From NCBI RefSeq assembly GCF_008180415.1, contig NZ_VTEI01000005.1, positions 76,767 to 140,766 of the forward strand: a stretch of DNA of 64,000 nucleotides, given 5' to 3'. This stretch comes from Rossellomorea vietnamensis (GTDB lineage: Bacteria > Bacillota > Bacilli > Bacillales > Bacillaceae_B). Numbering within the stretch: the first letter of the stretch is position 1; each line of letters opens with the position of its first letter. The notes below the pieces were generated by a model. It saw only the letters and a program-made list of their open reading frames with translations. It was not told where the DNA came from and did not search any database. This document shows, piece by piece, positions 26,037 through 34,845 of this stretch. The position numbers and the translations under genes are program-made.

Positions 26037-26879
26037 TCAAATTTTTTCAAGATGATACCCAATGGAGCGGAGAGCATCACTCAAGTTAGACTCTGTATGT
26101 ATTTGGTCTAAATCACTTCCCGATTGAACGGCTTTTAAGGCAAGTTCAGGACGGACTCCTGTTATTATCATACGAACGCCGAGCAATTTCAGTGATTGCC
26201 CGATCTTTAACAGATTATAAGCGCTCCACTCATCAATCGTAACTAACCCTGACAGGTCAAAAATCATATACTCCAATCCTTGTTTAAGGCTCTGAGATAA
26301 TGAATGTTCCATAATTCTATTGGTACGGTCTTCATCTACATCCCCAATGACCGGCAGTATCGCCACTGTATCAGAAATAGGAACAAGAGGAGCAGAAAGT
26401 GCTTGTACTCTATGGTTCGCTCTTTCCAGATTCAAGACATTTTCTAGCAGCTTTGCCATCGCCTTGAATAGAGAGATGTGTTCCTCGGTAAAATGATGCG
26501 GACGTAAATCCATTCCGCAAAGCGTACCGAAATTAGTTCCATCACTATAGTAGATAGGCATTCCAATTAAGGAACCGCCTCCAAGATTTTTAGTTACTTC
26601 CATGTTGCTTGTTTCATCAAACTTTAATAAATCTTCTATGATAAGTGGTTCCCGACCACCCCTGACGATGAATTGTCAGTAGGAATCACGATAATAAGTC
26701 TTGAATCCTGCTTCAAGCACTGCATCTTCCCGATTAAAAGATTGTATAATATCAACATTTTTCTTATCATTTTTAGCCACGAAGAAGGTATTCACATCAA
26801 CAAATTTACTGATCAGCTCCAGTACATCCTTTGATGCTTCCTCTATGGAAGAATAATTCGCAACTTGAGAAAAGCTCAT
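26037..26879 (-). pseudogene. GAF-STAS (RsbR-like) gene split by in-frame TGA
   Basis: Two adjacent minus-strand frames in the same phase are separated by one TGA (about 26661-26663). The first, from the ATG at 26879 (AAGGGGGTG upstream), gives MSFSQVANYSSIEEASKDVL up to TYYRDSY. After the stop it continues QFIVRGGREPLIIEDLL. Together they form a GAF domain followed by a STAS domain (LVPISDTVAILPVIGDVDED, YMIFDLSGLVTID), the build of RsbR-type stressosome or sigma-B regulators. GAF relatives often have Cys after DSY, so a single TGC/TGT to TGA change would explain it. Without readthrough the STAS part is lost. Confidence 0.8.
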
Positions 26880-27110
26880 AACATTCACCCCCTTACAGAT
26901 AATAACAGAACGCTCATGCAAGTATAACGTAAAACATGCAGTCTTCATACCAAAAAACCTTATATAGAAAGAATAAGGAGCAAAGAGGAAATAACTGAGG
27001 GATTAGGTGTGCAGATTTTGAAATAAGAAAGTGACATTAATCAATGGAAGTAAACAATGCAAAAAACTTGGGCTATCTAGACTAAGTGCTTGGTCGTGTA
27101 TGTTTTTCTG

Positions 27111-27262
27111 TGGCTCTTTTCGTAAACTTTGTTGCTATTTGATCCTAATTCCGAAAATTAACCATACTAAGAGGGTGAAATCTGGTAACACCGAAAAGAG
27201 ATAAAACTCTTAGTATCCGGAATTATTTGAAAGCAACAATATATGATAAAACAGCCTTTTCT
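27111..27262 (-). repeat. MITE-like element, copy B
   Basis: Full-length copy in inverse orientation to the one at 40957. Ends GGCTCTTTTCGTAAACTTTG (27112-27131) and AAAACAGCCTTTTC (27248-27261) are inverted repeats. Internal blocks GATAAAACTCTTAGTATCCGG and TTGAAAGCAACAAT match copy C. Confidence 0.8.
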
Positions 27263-27279
27263 ATAAAGATATTTTAGGT

Positions 27280-27336
27280 GATTTAGGCTGTTATCTGACG
27301 AAATACATACTAAATAGCAACAAAGTATAGGAAGAG
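27280..27336 (+). repeat. Degenerate short copy D of the MITE-like element
   Basis: TTAGGCTGTTA at 27283-27293 and ACTAAATAGCAACAAAGTAT at 27309-27328 resemble the two ends of the element with the middle deleted. It abuts copy B. Confidence 0.45.
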
Positions 27337-27343
27337 TTTAAAA

Positions 27344-27748
27344 CTAAGAAGACTTCAGGAAGATCTTATTCAAAAAACGGAGCAGGAAATAAAACAAGAA
27401 AAAATCGAATAAAAAGCCGATTATATGAAAGGAAACAGATCCACTCAGATGATAGTAGCTGAACCATTGAGCAGGAAAGCCGTAGAAGCGGTCACCATCT
27501 TCAATATAACTGCCAACAGCAGGTACAAAAGCAATTCCTATTGTCATCACATAACTTAAAAAATATAAATTTTTCAAGAAATCCATATCTTTTCCGAGTA
27601 AATATACTCCAGAAACTCCAAGCAATAAGGAAATAATAATAGCAGGCACAAAAAAACTGGGGTCAACGATATCATCTGTGCCTTGAGTAAAAATGATCAG
27701 CACTAGAAAAACAAATAGTATAAACCAAGGATTACTTTTATCCTTCAT
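27344..27748 (-). CDS. Four-helix membrane protein, unknown
   Basis: A 134-residue membrane protein with hydrophobic segments near residues 8-22, 30-50, 60-80 and 105-130, separated by short acidic loops (GTDDIVDPS, GSYIEDGDRFYG). ATG at 27748 preceded by AGGAGGTAAACGACG. No family recognised. Two perfect palindromes lie 22-86 bp upstream, in the place expected for an operator. Its 3' end touches the degenerate MITE copy. Confidence 0.6.
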   Translation of the reverse strand: MKDKSNPWFILFVFLVLIIFTQGTDDIVDPSFFVPAIIISLLLGVSGVYLLGKDMDFLKNLYFLSYVMTIGIAFVPAVGSYIEDGDRFYGFPAQWFSYYHLSGSVSFHIIGFLFDFFLFYFLLRFLNKIFLKSS

Positions 27749-27769
27749 CGTCGTTTACCTCCTAAGGCC

Positions 27770-27834
27770 TAATCAATTCAATTGCAATTGAATTGATTAT
27801 CAAATCTTAACAATATATTACCATATATTGTTAA
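27770..27834. promoter_or_regulatory. Two adjacent perfect palindromes
   Basis: 27770-27799 is a perfect 30-bp palindrome without spacer (half-site TAATCAATTCAATTG). 27807-27817 (TTAACAATATA) and 27824-27834 (TATATTGTTAA) form an 11-bp inverted repeat around TTACCA. They lie between the TetR-side terminator and the start of the membrane-protein gene; a dimeric repressor site is the simplest reading. Confidence 0.6.
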
Positions 27835-27875
27835 GGTAATAGAGTGGTTTTTCACAATACTGCATTTAAAAACAG

Positions 27876-27940
27876 GCAAAACAGCACCCGAATTTACAAG
27901 ATGACAAATTCCAGTGTCATAGAGGATCGGGCGCTCTCTG
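27876..27940 (-). terminator. Probable terminator of the TetR gene
   Basis: AGCACCCGA (27883-27891) pairs with TCGGGCGCT (27927-27935) with one mismatch, enclosing a second hairpin TGACA-TGTCA. On the minus strand GTTTTGCCTGTTTTT follows. Confidence 0.45.
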
Positions 27941-28032
27941 TTTCTTATTAACTATAGGTCCTAGTTCAATGAAAACCACCCAGCTCGTAACGAGGCCAAG
28001 CGTATTCGTTTACGGCTCCTGTATTCCCAGTA

Positions 28033-28905
28033 CTAAGGAAGCAATTCATCCTCCAACTCAACTGCCGCCTGTCTAAGCTCCTCTTTATCAGCGAGAAGCC
28101 TGAACATACCCTTGATAATCAATTCATCAGGTTTTGATTTGCGGCACTCCTCAGAAATACGGTCAGCCATTTTCAAGTAGTAATCAGAATCACCATTTAA
28201 AGAATGTATTGCAGAATAGAGCATTTTCCAGGCCGTTTCCCGTTTTTCAAAAGAAATGAAGGCACCTTGCCGGTCCATGTTCACCGAAAAAGGCTGCATG
28301 ATTTCGTCATCAAGAAGGGGAGTGCTGTTACCATTAAAGAAATCCTGTGCAAGAATCGAGATTTGCCTGACGATGTGTTCTCCCAGTTTAGAAGGCTGCA
28401 GTCCGCTTTCCGTGGAGATAAGCAGCATCATATAAGAGGAATAAATGGATTGTGTCATCCACATCAAATCCCACTTGTAAGGAAGAATCTTTTCACCATA
28501 AATCTGGAGAAGGTTATGCTCCAGCCAGCTGAATAACCGTCCTCTCATCCTGTGTTCCATGGCTGCCAGCTTATCACTGTTTTTCGCCGTGTCGCCCCTC
28601 ATATGCATTTTCATGTAAGATTTGTATTCCAAAATTCCTTCAAACTGAACCTGAAACTGCTTGGCAAGCCTTACATCATCCGGTAAATTCCCATCAAGGC
28701 CAACAACATAGGCTCTTTCAAAAACAAGCTGCTGATAGTGTTCGTAAATGGAAATGATTAGATCTTCCTTGGATTGAAAGAATGAATACAGCGACCCTTT
28801 TGATATGCCGATACTGTCAGCGATCTGCTGCATCGAGGTTTGGGTGTATCCTTGTTCGCCGAAGAGTTCTACAGCTGTTTCCAATATCGCTTTCCGTTTA
28901 TTCAT
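28033..28905 (-). CDS. TetR/AcrR regulator, YerO-like
   Basis: A 290-residue repressor-type regulator. The TetR_N helix-turn-helix covers residues 5-50 (AILETAVELFGEQGY, IADSIGISKGSLYSFF with the tryptic F/Y-x-H/F-x-x-K end FFQSKEDL). The long C-terminal ligand domain (about 230 residues) is longer than in typical TetR proteins, as in B. subtilis YerO, which controls the neighbouring RND exporter gene swrC/yerP. Here it is divergent from an RND gene. The ATG at 28905 has AGGAAGG 8 bases upstream; a GTG at 28914 overlaps that site. A palindrome TGACT-TATG-AGTCA in the RND promoter is a candidate operator. Confidence 0.87.
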   Translation of the reverse strand: MNKRKAILETAVELFGEQGYTQTSMQQIADSIGISKGSLYSFFQSKEDLIISIYEHYQQLVFERAYVVGLDGNLPDDVRLAKQFQVQFEGILEYKSYMKMHMRGDTAKNSDKLAAMEHRMRGRLFSWLEHNLLQIYGEKILPYKWDLMWMTQSIYSSYMMLLISTESGLQPSKLGEHIVRQISILAQDFFNGNSTPLLDDEIMQPFSVNMDRQGAFISFEKRETAWKMLYSAIHSLNGDSDYYLKMADRISEECRKSKPDELIIKGMFRLLADKEELRQAAVELEDELLP

Positions 28906-29369
28906 CGTATTCACCTTCCTCTATTTTAAAGATAAATAAATGTATAAAATTATTTAATGTCGGGTGATAGATAACATAATTACACTGCATAGTCTGCAAA
29001 TCAACTAATTATATCATATGTTCCAATTGAAACTATCAACTTAAAGGAATCCGTGATGGCCCATCTCTAAAGATTATTCCATATGCTGCATTATCCTGCT
29101 TCCATATAAATGGAAGGATTGATGCAAATGGCGTGCGGCCTGCGGGCCTAACAGGCAATCGAATTCCAGCCGCCAGCCTTTGAAAAACACCCTTCTGATT
29201 ACGAGAAAATGTTTTCTTTGTGAAGAAACACATTAAATCTTGACTATATTCCAAAAGGCTGTAGAATGACTTATGAGTCAACTCAATAAATAGCGTTATA
29301 TAAGCATTTAAAATTTTAAATCACTAAATATTGACCAGCGAGTCGAACAGCAACAAAGGAGGTTTTTAC
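28906..29369. other. Divergent intergenic region TetR / RND
   Basis: About 460 bp. Besides the promoter and operator at 29240-29280, I see no gene. A minus-strand frame over 29036-29281 overlaps the promoter and has no ribosome site, so it is not a gene. Confidence 0.4.
29240..29280 (+). promoter_or_regulatory. Promoter with TetR-type operator for the RND gene
   Basis: TTGACT at 29240-29245 and TAGAAT at 29262-29267 with a 16-bp spacer. Overlapping the -10 end, TGACT-TATG-AGTCA at 29267-29280 is a palindrome positioned to let a repressor block initiation. Confidence 0.6.
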
Positions 29370-32300
29370 ATGTTAAAAGCAATATTGAATCGATCCAAGA
29401 TTACACTGATTTTTGTTCTGCTATTTGTTATTATTGGAGTCTTTACCTTTTTACAGCTCCCGCAGAGAGAAATACCCGAAACAACGGTCAATATTGGAAC
29501 CGTTTCGACCGTCTACCCTGGAGCCACTGTTGAAAATGTGGAAAGGATAGTCACTAATCCGATTGAAGACTCACTGCAGTCTATAGATGGAATCAAGGAA
29601 CTGAATTCTTCTTCTGCAGCCGGTTTCTCTACTATTATTGTAGAGGTTGAAGACGGCGCAGACAAAAGAGAAGTGTTCAGCGATGTACGGCAGGCTGTTT
29701 CCTATGCTTCCACAGGGTTCCCTGAAGAAGTATTTGACACTGAAATTAATGAATTTACCGTTAAGATGCCGATTGTTTCTTATCAGTTGACCAGTGAAAG
29801 CCGTGAAAATCTTCTCGAACTGAAACCTGAACTTGACCGATGGACTGATGAAGTTACTGAATTGTCGGGTGTCGAAGGGGTAACGGTTAAAGGTCTTCCA
29901 GAGGAAGAAATTATCATTGAGCTTCATCCTGATGCATTAAAAGAAGCAGGATTGAATGTTGGCAGCGTCATGACAGCAATCAATGATGAATTTTATCCTA
30001 CACCGCTCGGCAAGCAGGAAATTGACAATGAAGTTGTTCAATTAACAGTTGAACACTTTTCATCTATAGAAGAGATGAATGAGGTGTTCGTCGGAAAAAC
30101 CTCTGGCGGTGAAACAGTTTTACTGGGGGATATCGCAAATGTGGAGACCAAGCCTAAAGCGGCAGAAGATCTTATCACGTATGAAGGCAAACCTGCCATT
30201 TCTTTTACAGCTTTCGTCCAGTCTGGCGAAGATATCCCAACTGTCGACCAGCGGGTGAGCGACAAAGTAGAGGAGTTGGCTGCAGGACTGCCTCAAGAGG
30301 TGGAACTGGTTCCTTATTACTCTCAGGCCAATCTTGTGACAGATATTTTTGATGGTCTATTTCTATCATTGGCTATTTCTGTAGTAGCGGTTGTCATTAC
30401 AACTTCGCTCGGTTTGACTGGTTCCGGTGCGTTAGTTGTTGCGCTGGCTGTGCCGATTTCCGTTCTGATGGGATTGATTCCACTTCCGTATGCTGAAGTT
30501 GACCTTAACCAGATTTCCGTCATCGGAGCAATTATTGCCCTTGGTATTCTTGTAGATGACTCGATTGTCGTCAACGATAATATCCAAAGAAGGTATAAGC
30601 TTGGAGACAAGGCACTGCAGGGTGCAGTTACAGGTGTAAAAGAAATCTGGGTCAGCATCGTGACCTCATCTTTCGCGATAGTATTCACCTTTCTTCCATT
30701 AGTATTTTTATCAGGTGGAAACGGAGCATTCATCCGGGCATTGCCAACAGTTCTTATCACAACGATCATTGCTTCCACTTTGGTGGCCCTGATTTTCGTG
30801 CCGGTAATGAGGTATCTGCTTTACAGCAAGACAAGCAGAAAAATCTCTGATTCTCCTGGATTTATCGGAAAGCCGCTGGATAAATTTTCCGATTTTTATG
30901 CAGACAAGGTTCTAACCAAGTTTTCCAAAAAGCCGTTCATCACTTCGCTGATTGGTTTGGTATTTACAACCGCAATCTTTGGTTTAGTAGTTTTGACACC
31001 TTTCGAATTTTTCCCGTCAGCTGACAGGGAGGAAGTAACGGTTGACGTAACATTGCCAATCGGAACCACATTAGATCAGACTTCAGAAACCCTTGCCGAG
31101 ATGGAAGAGATGCTGAAAAACGATGAGGGTGTCTACGAAACCAGTGTATTTGCCGGAACAGGGCTTCCCAATCTTTTCAATAGCTCTCTATCCAATGCAG
31201 GACCAAACACAGGACAAATCGCGGCACGTGTTGACCGTGAAAACCAAACAGCTCAAGGACTGATTGATGAATGGACAGAAAAACTAAGAAGTGAATTCCC
31301 GGATGCGGAACTGTTCATGGAAACCATCCAGCAGGGGCCCCCAGCCGGAGCACCAGTTACCGTTACTGTCTCAGGTCCGGAATTAGAAAAGCTGCTGCAA
31401 CTGAGGGATACACTTCAAGAAGAAATCCGCTCTCTTGATACGAATCTCGTAGTCGATAACGTAGGCGAGTTTGCTCCAACCATCCAATACGTTCCTGACC
31501 GTGATGCTTTAGAACAATACGGTATCACTATAAAGCAGATTAGTGAACAAATTCGGTTAGCTACAGAAGGAATCCCAATGAGTTCCTTTGATAATGGGGT
31601 AACAAAGCGAGATATGAGCATTGTACTGGCGGGAAGTGAAGGGGAAGTTGATCTATCAGCTCTTGAACTTCCAGCTTCAGGCGGTAATCCTGCTGGACCG
31701 CCGACCCTGATTTCTTTGGATGAATTGGTAACTGTAGACAATCAAGAAGAAATTCAGCAGATTCCTCATAAAGAAGGTGAACGTGCGATTACCATTCGTG
31801 CTTTCCCTGAAAATGAAGAGGGATATGAAGAAAATGTCCAAGAAATTGTCGATAATGTTAAGGAAGGTTTGGACAGTGATTACAGTGTAACGCTTGGAGG
31901 AGAGAATGAAGCACAGAAGGATTTCTTTTCTGAGATCACCATCTTGTTTATCATTGTCATCTTCCTTGTGTATCTGTTAATTGCACTGCAATTCAACTCA
32001 CTGTCACTTCCATTCCTTGTATTAGTTGCCGTGTATCTTGCCATCGCAGGAGCTATCTTAGGTTTGTTCGTAACACAAACGCCAATCAGCTTCCTGGCTG
32101 TCATGGGTATGGTATCGCTGACAGGTATCGTTGTGCGAAACTCTATTGTCCTAATCGAGTTCATCAAACAGGGACTGAAGGACGGCATGAAGGTGAAAGA
32201 AGCGGTAGTCGAAGCGGGACGAACGAGGCTGCGCCCAATCCTCCTGACAGCACTGACATCTATTGTTGCGCTGCTGCCAGTTGCCTTTAGCGGGGACGCG

Positions 32301-32435
32301 CTCTTTACACCGCTGGCAGTCACCATCATTTCAGGTATCCTATTCTCAGCAATTTTGACATTGCTGATTGTACCGATGCTGTATCTGGTATTTGACCGTT
32401 TCAGAAGGAAGAAGAGAGAGAAAGCTGCAGCATAA
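29370..32435 (+). CDS. RND efflux transporter, SwrC/YerP-like
   Basis: A 1021-residue resistance-nodulation-division exporter. Helix 1 (residues 8-26), a large external porter domain, helices 2-6 near 330-500 with the proton-relay motif GILVDDSIVVNDN, helix 7 near 545, a second porter domain with DRENQTAQG and SSFDNG, and helices 8-12 near 860-1005 with GIVVRNSIVLIEF. It matches the HAE1 family. In B. subtilis the homologue SwrC confers surfactin resistance and is needed for swarming. ATG at 29370 after AAAGGAGG; longer readings lack a site. Works without an outer-membrane channel in a Gram-positive cell. Divergent TetR gene likely controls it. Confidence 0.9.
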   Translation: MLKAILNRSKITLIFVLLFVIIGVFTFLQLPQREIPETTVNIGTVSTVYPGATVENVERIVTNPIEDSLQSIDGIKELNSSSAAGFSTIIVEVEDGADKREVFSDVRQAVSYASTGFPEEVFDTEINEFTVKMPIVSYQLTSESRENLLELKPELDRWTDEVTELSGVEGVTVKGLPEEEIIIELHPDALKEAGLNVGSVMTAINDEFYPTPLGKQEIDNEVVQLTVEHFSSIEEMNEVFVGKTSGGETVLLGDIANVETKPKAAEDLITYEGKPAISFTAFVQSGEDIPTVDQRVSDKVEELAAGLPQEVELVPYYSQANLVTDIFDGLFLSLAISVVAVVITTSLGLTGSGALVVALAVPISVLMGLIPLPYAEVDLNQISVIGAIIALGILVDDSIVVNDNIQRRYKLGDKALQGAVTGVKEIWVSIVTSSFAIVFTFLPLVFLSGGNGAFIRALPTVLITTIIASTLVALIFVPVMRYLLYSKTSRKISDSPGFIGKPLDKFSDFYADKVLTKFSKKPFITSLIGLVFTTAIFGLVVLTPFEFFPSADREEVTVDVTLPIGTTLDQTSETLAEMEEMLKNDEGVYETSVFAGTGLPNLFNSSLSNAGPNTGQIAARVDRENQTAQGLIDEWTEKLRSEFPDAELFMETIQQGPPAGAPVTVTVSGPELEKLLQLRDTLQEEIRSLDTNLVVDNVGEFAPTIQYVPDRDALEQYGITIKQISEQIRLATEGIPMSSFDNGVTKRDMSIVLAGSEGEVDLSALELPASGGNPAGPPTLISLDELVTVDNQEEIQQIPHKEGERAITIRAFPENEEGYEENVQEIVDNVKEGLDSDYSVTLGGENEAQKDFFSEITILFIIVIFLVYLLIALQFNSLSLPFLVLVAVYLAIAGAILGLFVTQTPISFLAVMGMVSLTGIVVRNSIVLIEFIKQGLKDGMKVKEAVVEAGRTRLRPILLTALTSIVALLPVAFSGDALFTPLAVTIISGILFSAILTLLIVPMLYLVFDRFRRKKREKAAA

Positions 32436-32441
32436 AGAAGG

Positions 32442-32474
32442 GAGAGGAGGAGAAATTCCTTCTCTCTTTTTTTG
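32442..32474 (+). terminator. Terminator of the RND gene
   Basis: GAGAGGAGGA (32442-32451) and TCCTTCTCTC (32457-32466) form a 10-bp stem with one mismatch, followed by TTTTTTTGA. Confidence 0.8.
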
Positions 32475-32662
32475 ATTTATTTTAAAAGGTAGTGTGTTTA
32501 CCATTATTAATGGGTGCTTTTTTAGACAAAGTACCGAATGAGCGTCAATAATATTGTTATGTAAACCCATTGTTTTTATTCTGGCATAAAGAAAAGTAGT
32601 ACAGAGCAGAAGTATCAGAAGTACCCCTAACTGAACTACTTATATCCTAAGAGTGCTCGTGC

Positions 32663-33157
32663 TCAATCTCTGAAGAACTGATCCACCTTTTCTGCATCTT
32701 CCAAATGCTCCTGAATGAAGCTTCTCAATTCTTCCTCTTCTGAAAAATCACGGATGTCTTTACCAATCCAATGTTCCAATTTATCTCTGGGAACTTTAAC
32801 TTTCTCTTCAACAAAATTAAACTGAACCCACTCAGCATTTTTTACAAGAGCCAGGATAATTGAAGCATTATAAAGTGAAAGCTCCCTATAATCCAACTTA
32901 TTATTTTCAATACTATCATCTGGGGAATAGTTTAATATGATCCCGTAAGGTTCCTCTGTGGTTTTAAGCTCCAGCCCGCTCATGTGTTCACCTGCCGGCT
33001 CGTCCAAAGGTCTGGTAATATTCCCAACGGCTCCACTGTCTCCAACATAGGAATCCTTATATTGAAAAATCGTTTCATCTTTTGGCGGGGTGGTAGTGCA
33101 GCCATATAGAGTTAAAAGTGCCGTTAAACTTAAAAATAAAATCGACTTTCTCTTCAC
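32663..33157 (-). CDS. DUF4825 lipoprotein
   Basis: A 164-residue lipoprotein. Signal peptide with lipobox TLYGC (Cys20), then a domain beginning IFQYKDSYVGDSGAVGNI, the conserved start of DUF4825. The rest contains LELKTTEEPYGIILNY and a C-terminal helix-rich part. DUF4825 occurs in secreted Bacillus proteins and in extracytoplasmic parts of anti-sigma-like proteins; function unknown. GTG/ATG region: the ATG at 33157 follows AGAAGGAGCTGG. A short coding remnant lies directly upstream. Confidence 0.8.
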   Translation of the reverse strand: MKRKSILFLSLTALLTLYGCTTTPPKDETIFQYKDSYVGDSGAVGNITRPLDEPAGEHMSGLELKTTEEPYGIILNYSPDDSIENNKLDYRELSLYNASIILALVKNAEWVQFNFVEEKVKVPRDKLEHWIGKDIRDFSEEEELRSFIQEHLEDAEKVDQFFRD

Positions 33158-33172
33158 AAGGACCAGCTCCTT

Positions 33173-33281
33173 CTATTTATACTGATTGCTCTTCGATTCA
33201 GTGTACTTCACGATGTCATAGTTATCTTGATTCCATTCCTTTCCTCCATACCTATATACGTACAGCTGACTTTCGAGGTTT
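33173..33281 (-). pseudogene. Possible C-terminal coding remnant
   Basis: Upstream of the DUF4825 gene the minus strand reads ESQLYVYRYGGK, then after a one-base shift at an A-run EWNQDNYDIVKYTESKSN to a TAG at 33173-33175. This looks like the tail of a protein whose body is gone. A 25-codon frame with an ATG exists but is too short to support. Confidence 0.25.
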
Positions 33282-33390
33282 CAAATAAATCATGAGATAG
33301 ATAAAATACCGTTCGCAGCATAACTTTGTGAATTTGCATAAAGAATTGATGTAATCTGAATACAAGCCGCACTTTAATTTAAAGTATCTC

Positions 33391-33430
33391 AACAAAAAAT
33401 AGCCAGGTGAAGTTAGTCATTCACCTGGCT
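33391..33430 (-). terminator. Terminator of hxlAB
   Basis: AGCCAGGTGA (33401-33410) and TCACCTGGCT (33421-33430) form a perfect 10-bp stem; on the minus strand ATTTTTTGTT follows. Confidence 0.88.
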
Positions 33431-33450
33431 TTTTCTGCTATATCTGTCTA

Positions 33451-34008
33451 TTACTCTAAATTAGCGTGTTTGCCATACATCTTGTCGGAGTCTAAACCTT
33501 TTTTGTCCATATACCGCAAGATTATACTGTCAAAAAACAAAAGCAGTGTTTGTTCGTATAGAGATCCCATAGGCTGGATGGTTTTGAGAACACCATTCTT
33601 TTGATCTTTCGGAGATCCCGGCAGCTTTACCGAGAAGTCCGCCATTTTACCAATTGTTGAGTTTGGAAAAATGGTGACAGCGGCTATTGTTCCCCCGATA
33701 TCTTTCGCTTTTTCGCTCATGGAGACAAGGCTTTTCGTTTCACCTGAACCAGAAGCGATGATGAGCAGGTCACCTTTTTCAAAAGTGGAAGTGGCGGTCT
33801 CGCCTATGACATACGCGTCAATCCCCATGTGCATAAGCCGCATGGCAAAGGACTTGGCCATCAAACCAGATCGGCCGGCCCCAGCTACGAAGACTTTTTC
33901 CTTCTCGAGAATGCTGTTGACCAGTTGTTCAGCCTCTTCTTTGGAAATCAAATTCGTGGAGAGGGAGAGTTCCTCTAAGATCTTTGTAAGATAATCTGTC
34001 GAATTCAT
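33451..34008 (-). CDS. hxlB: 6-phospho-3-hexuloisomerase
   Basis: A 185-residue SIS-domain isomerase converting D-arabino-hexulose 6-phosphate to fructose 6-phosphate, the second step of the ribulose monophosphate formaldehyde-fixation pathway. SIS motifs: EKVFVAGAGRSGLMAKSFAMRLMH (sugar-phosphate loop) and GDLLIIASGSGETKSLVS. The PMGSLYEQTLLLFFDSI end is typical of HxlB. It starts 2 bp after hxlA ends and shares its operon and the terminator. Divergent hxlR would activate both when formaldehyde is present, as in B. subtilis. Confidence 0.96.
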   Translation of the reverse strand: MNSTDYLTKILEELSLSTNLISKEEAEQLVNSILEKEKVFVAGAGRSGLMAKSFAMRLMHMGIDAYVIGETATSTFEKGDLLIIASGSGETKSLVSMSEKAKDIGGTIAAVTIFPNSTIGKMADFSVKLPGSPKDQKNGVLKTIQPMGSLYEQTLLLFFDSIILRYMDKKGLDSDKMYGKHANLE

Positions 34009-34010
34009 GG

Positions 34011-34643
34011 TTATCCCTGCTTGATCATTTCCTGCATTTTCGCAGCTGCCGCTTTTTTATCTTCTTGTCCAGTGATTCCGCCTCCGACAATAACCAAATC
34101 AGGTTGAGCTTTGATTACTTCTGGAAGAGTTTCTAACTTTATTCCGCCTGCAATAGCTGTTTTCGCATTTTTTACTACATTCTTGATAGTTTGAAGATCT
34201 TCAAAAGAGTTCTTTCCAACAGCTTGCAAATCATAGCCAGTGTGCACACAAATGTAATCGACACCAAGAGCATCGACTTCTTCTGCGCGCTTGGCTAAAT
34301 CCTTGACGGCAATCATATCAACAAGGATTTTCTTTCCTTGTTTTTTGGCTTCATCCACGGCACCTTTTATAGACATATCTTCCGCAGCACCAAGAATGGT
34401 TATAATATCTGCTCCGGCTTCTGAAGCTTTCATTACTTCATAACCTGCAGCATCCATAATTTTCAAATCAGAAAGTACTTTCAGATTAGGGAAGGCTTCC
34501 TTCATTTCTTTTACGGCACGAAGACCTTCGTTAATGACAACCGGAGTTCCGATTTCAACGATATCAATATGTTCTTCGACTTCTTTCACCAATTGAATTG
34601 CTTCTGGGATGTTAACTAAATCTAAAGCTAATTGTAATTCCAT
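34011..34643 (-). CDS. hxlA: 3-hexulose-6-phosphate synthase
   Basis: A 210-residue (beta/alpha)8 enzyme of the orotidine-phosphate decarboxylase superfamily that condenses formaldehyde with ribulose 5-phosphate to D-arabino-hexulose 6-phosphate. Hallmarks: VDIVEIGTPVVINEG, the catalytic-loop VLSDLKIMDAAGYE (DxKxxD-like), VDMIAVKDLAKRAEE, the CVHTGYDLQAVG loop and the phosphate-binding AIAGGI and VIVGGGIT. ATG at 34643 preceded by AGGAGTG. First gene of the hxlAB operon. Serves mainly to detoxify formaldehyde. Confidence 0.96.
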   Translation of the reverse strand: MELQLALDLVNIPEAIQLVKEVEEHIDIVEIGTPVVINEGLRAVKEMKEAFPNLKVLSDLKIMDAAGYEVMKASEAGADIITILGAAEDMSIKGAVDEAKKQGKKILVDMIAVKDLAKRAEEVDALGVDYICVHTGYDLQAVGKNSFEDLQTIKNVVKNAKTAIAGGIKLETLPEVIKAQPDLVIVGGGITGQEDKKAAAAKMQEMIKQG

Positions 34644-34769
34644 TTTTCTTCACTCCTATTGTTGTTTTTTGAATCGGCAATATTGCACCATCACATTCCT
34701 GTACTAAAATGCATTGCAAATGTAAGTATAGTAGGTAGTTTCAAAATAGAAAAGTACGCACTTTATTTT

Positions 34770-34816
34770 TACATAGTGATAAAAATCATACATAGTGTAA
34801 AAAAGTATACTGTGTG
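34770..34816. promoter_or_regulatory. Candidate HxlR binding repeats
   Basis: TACATAGTG occurs at 34770-34778 and again at 34789-34797 (19-bp spacing), followed by the related TATACTGTGTG (34806-34816). They lie between hxlA and hxlR, where HxlR is known to bind two sites in B. subtilis to activate hxlAB. Confidence 0.5.
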
Positions 34817-34845
34817 ATATAGTATAAAAATCGGAGGTGAGAGTA

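Noticed and set aside
26655..26670. Selenocysteine codon in the GAF-STAS gene
   Set aside because: No SECIS-like hairpin was recognised and Bacillus generally lacks the selenocysteine machinery; a nonsense mutation is simpler.
29036..29281. 81-codon minus-strand frame before the RND gene
   Set aside because: Covers the promoter and operator of the RND gene and has no start site.
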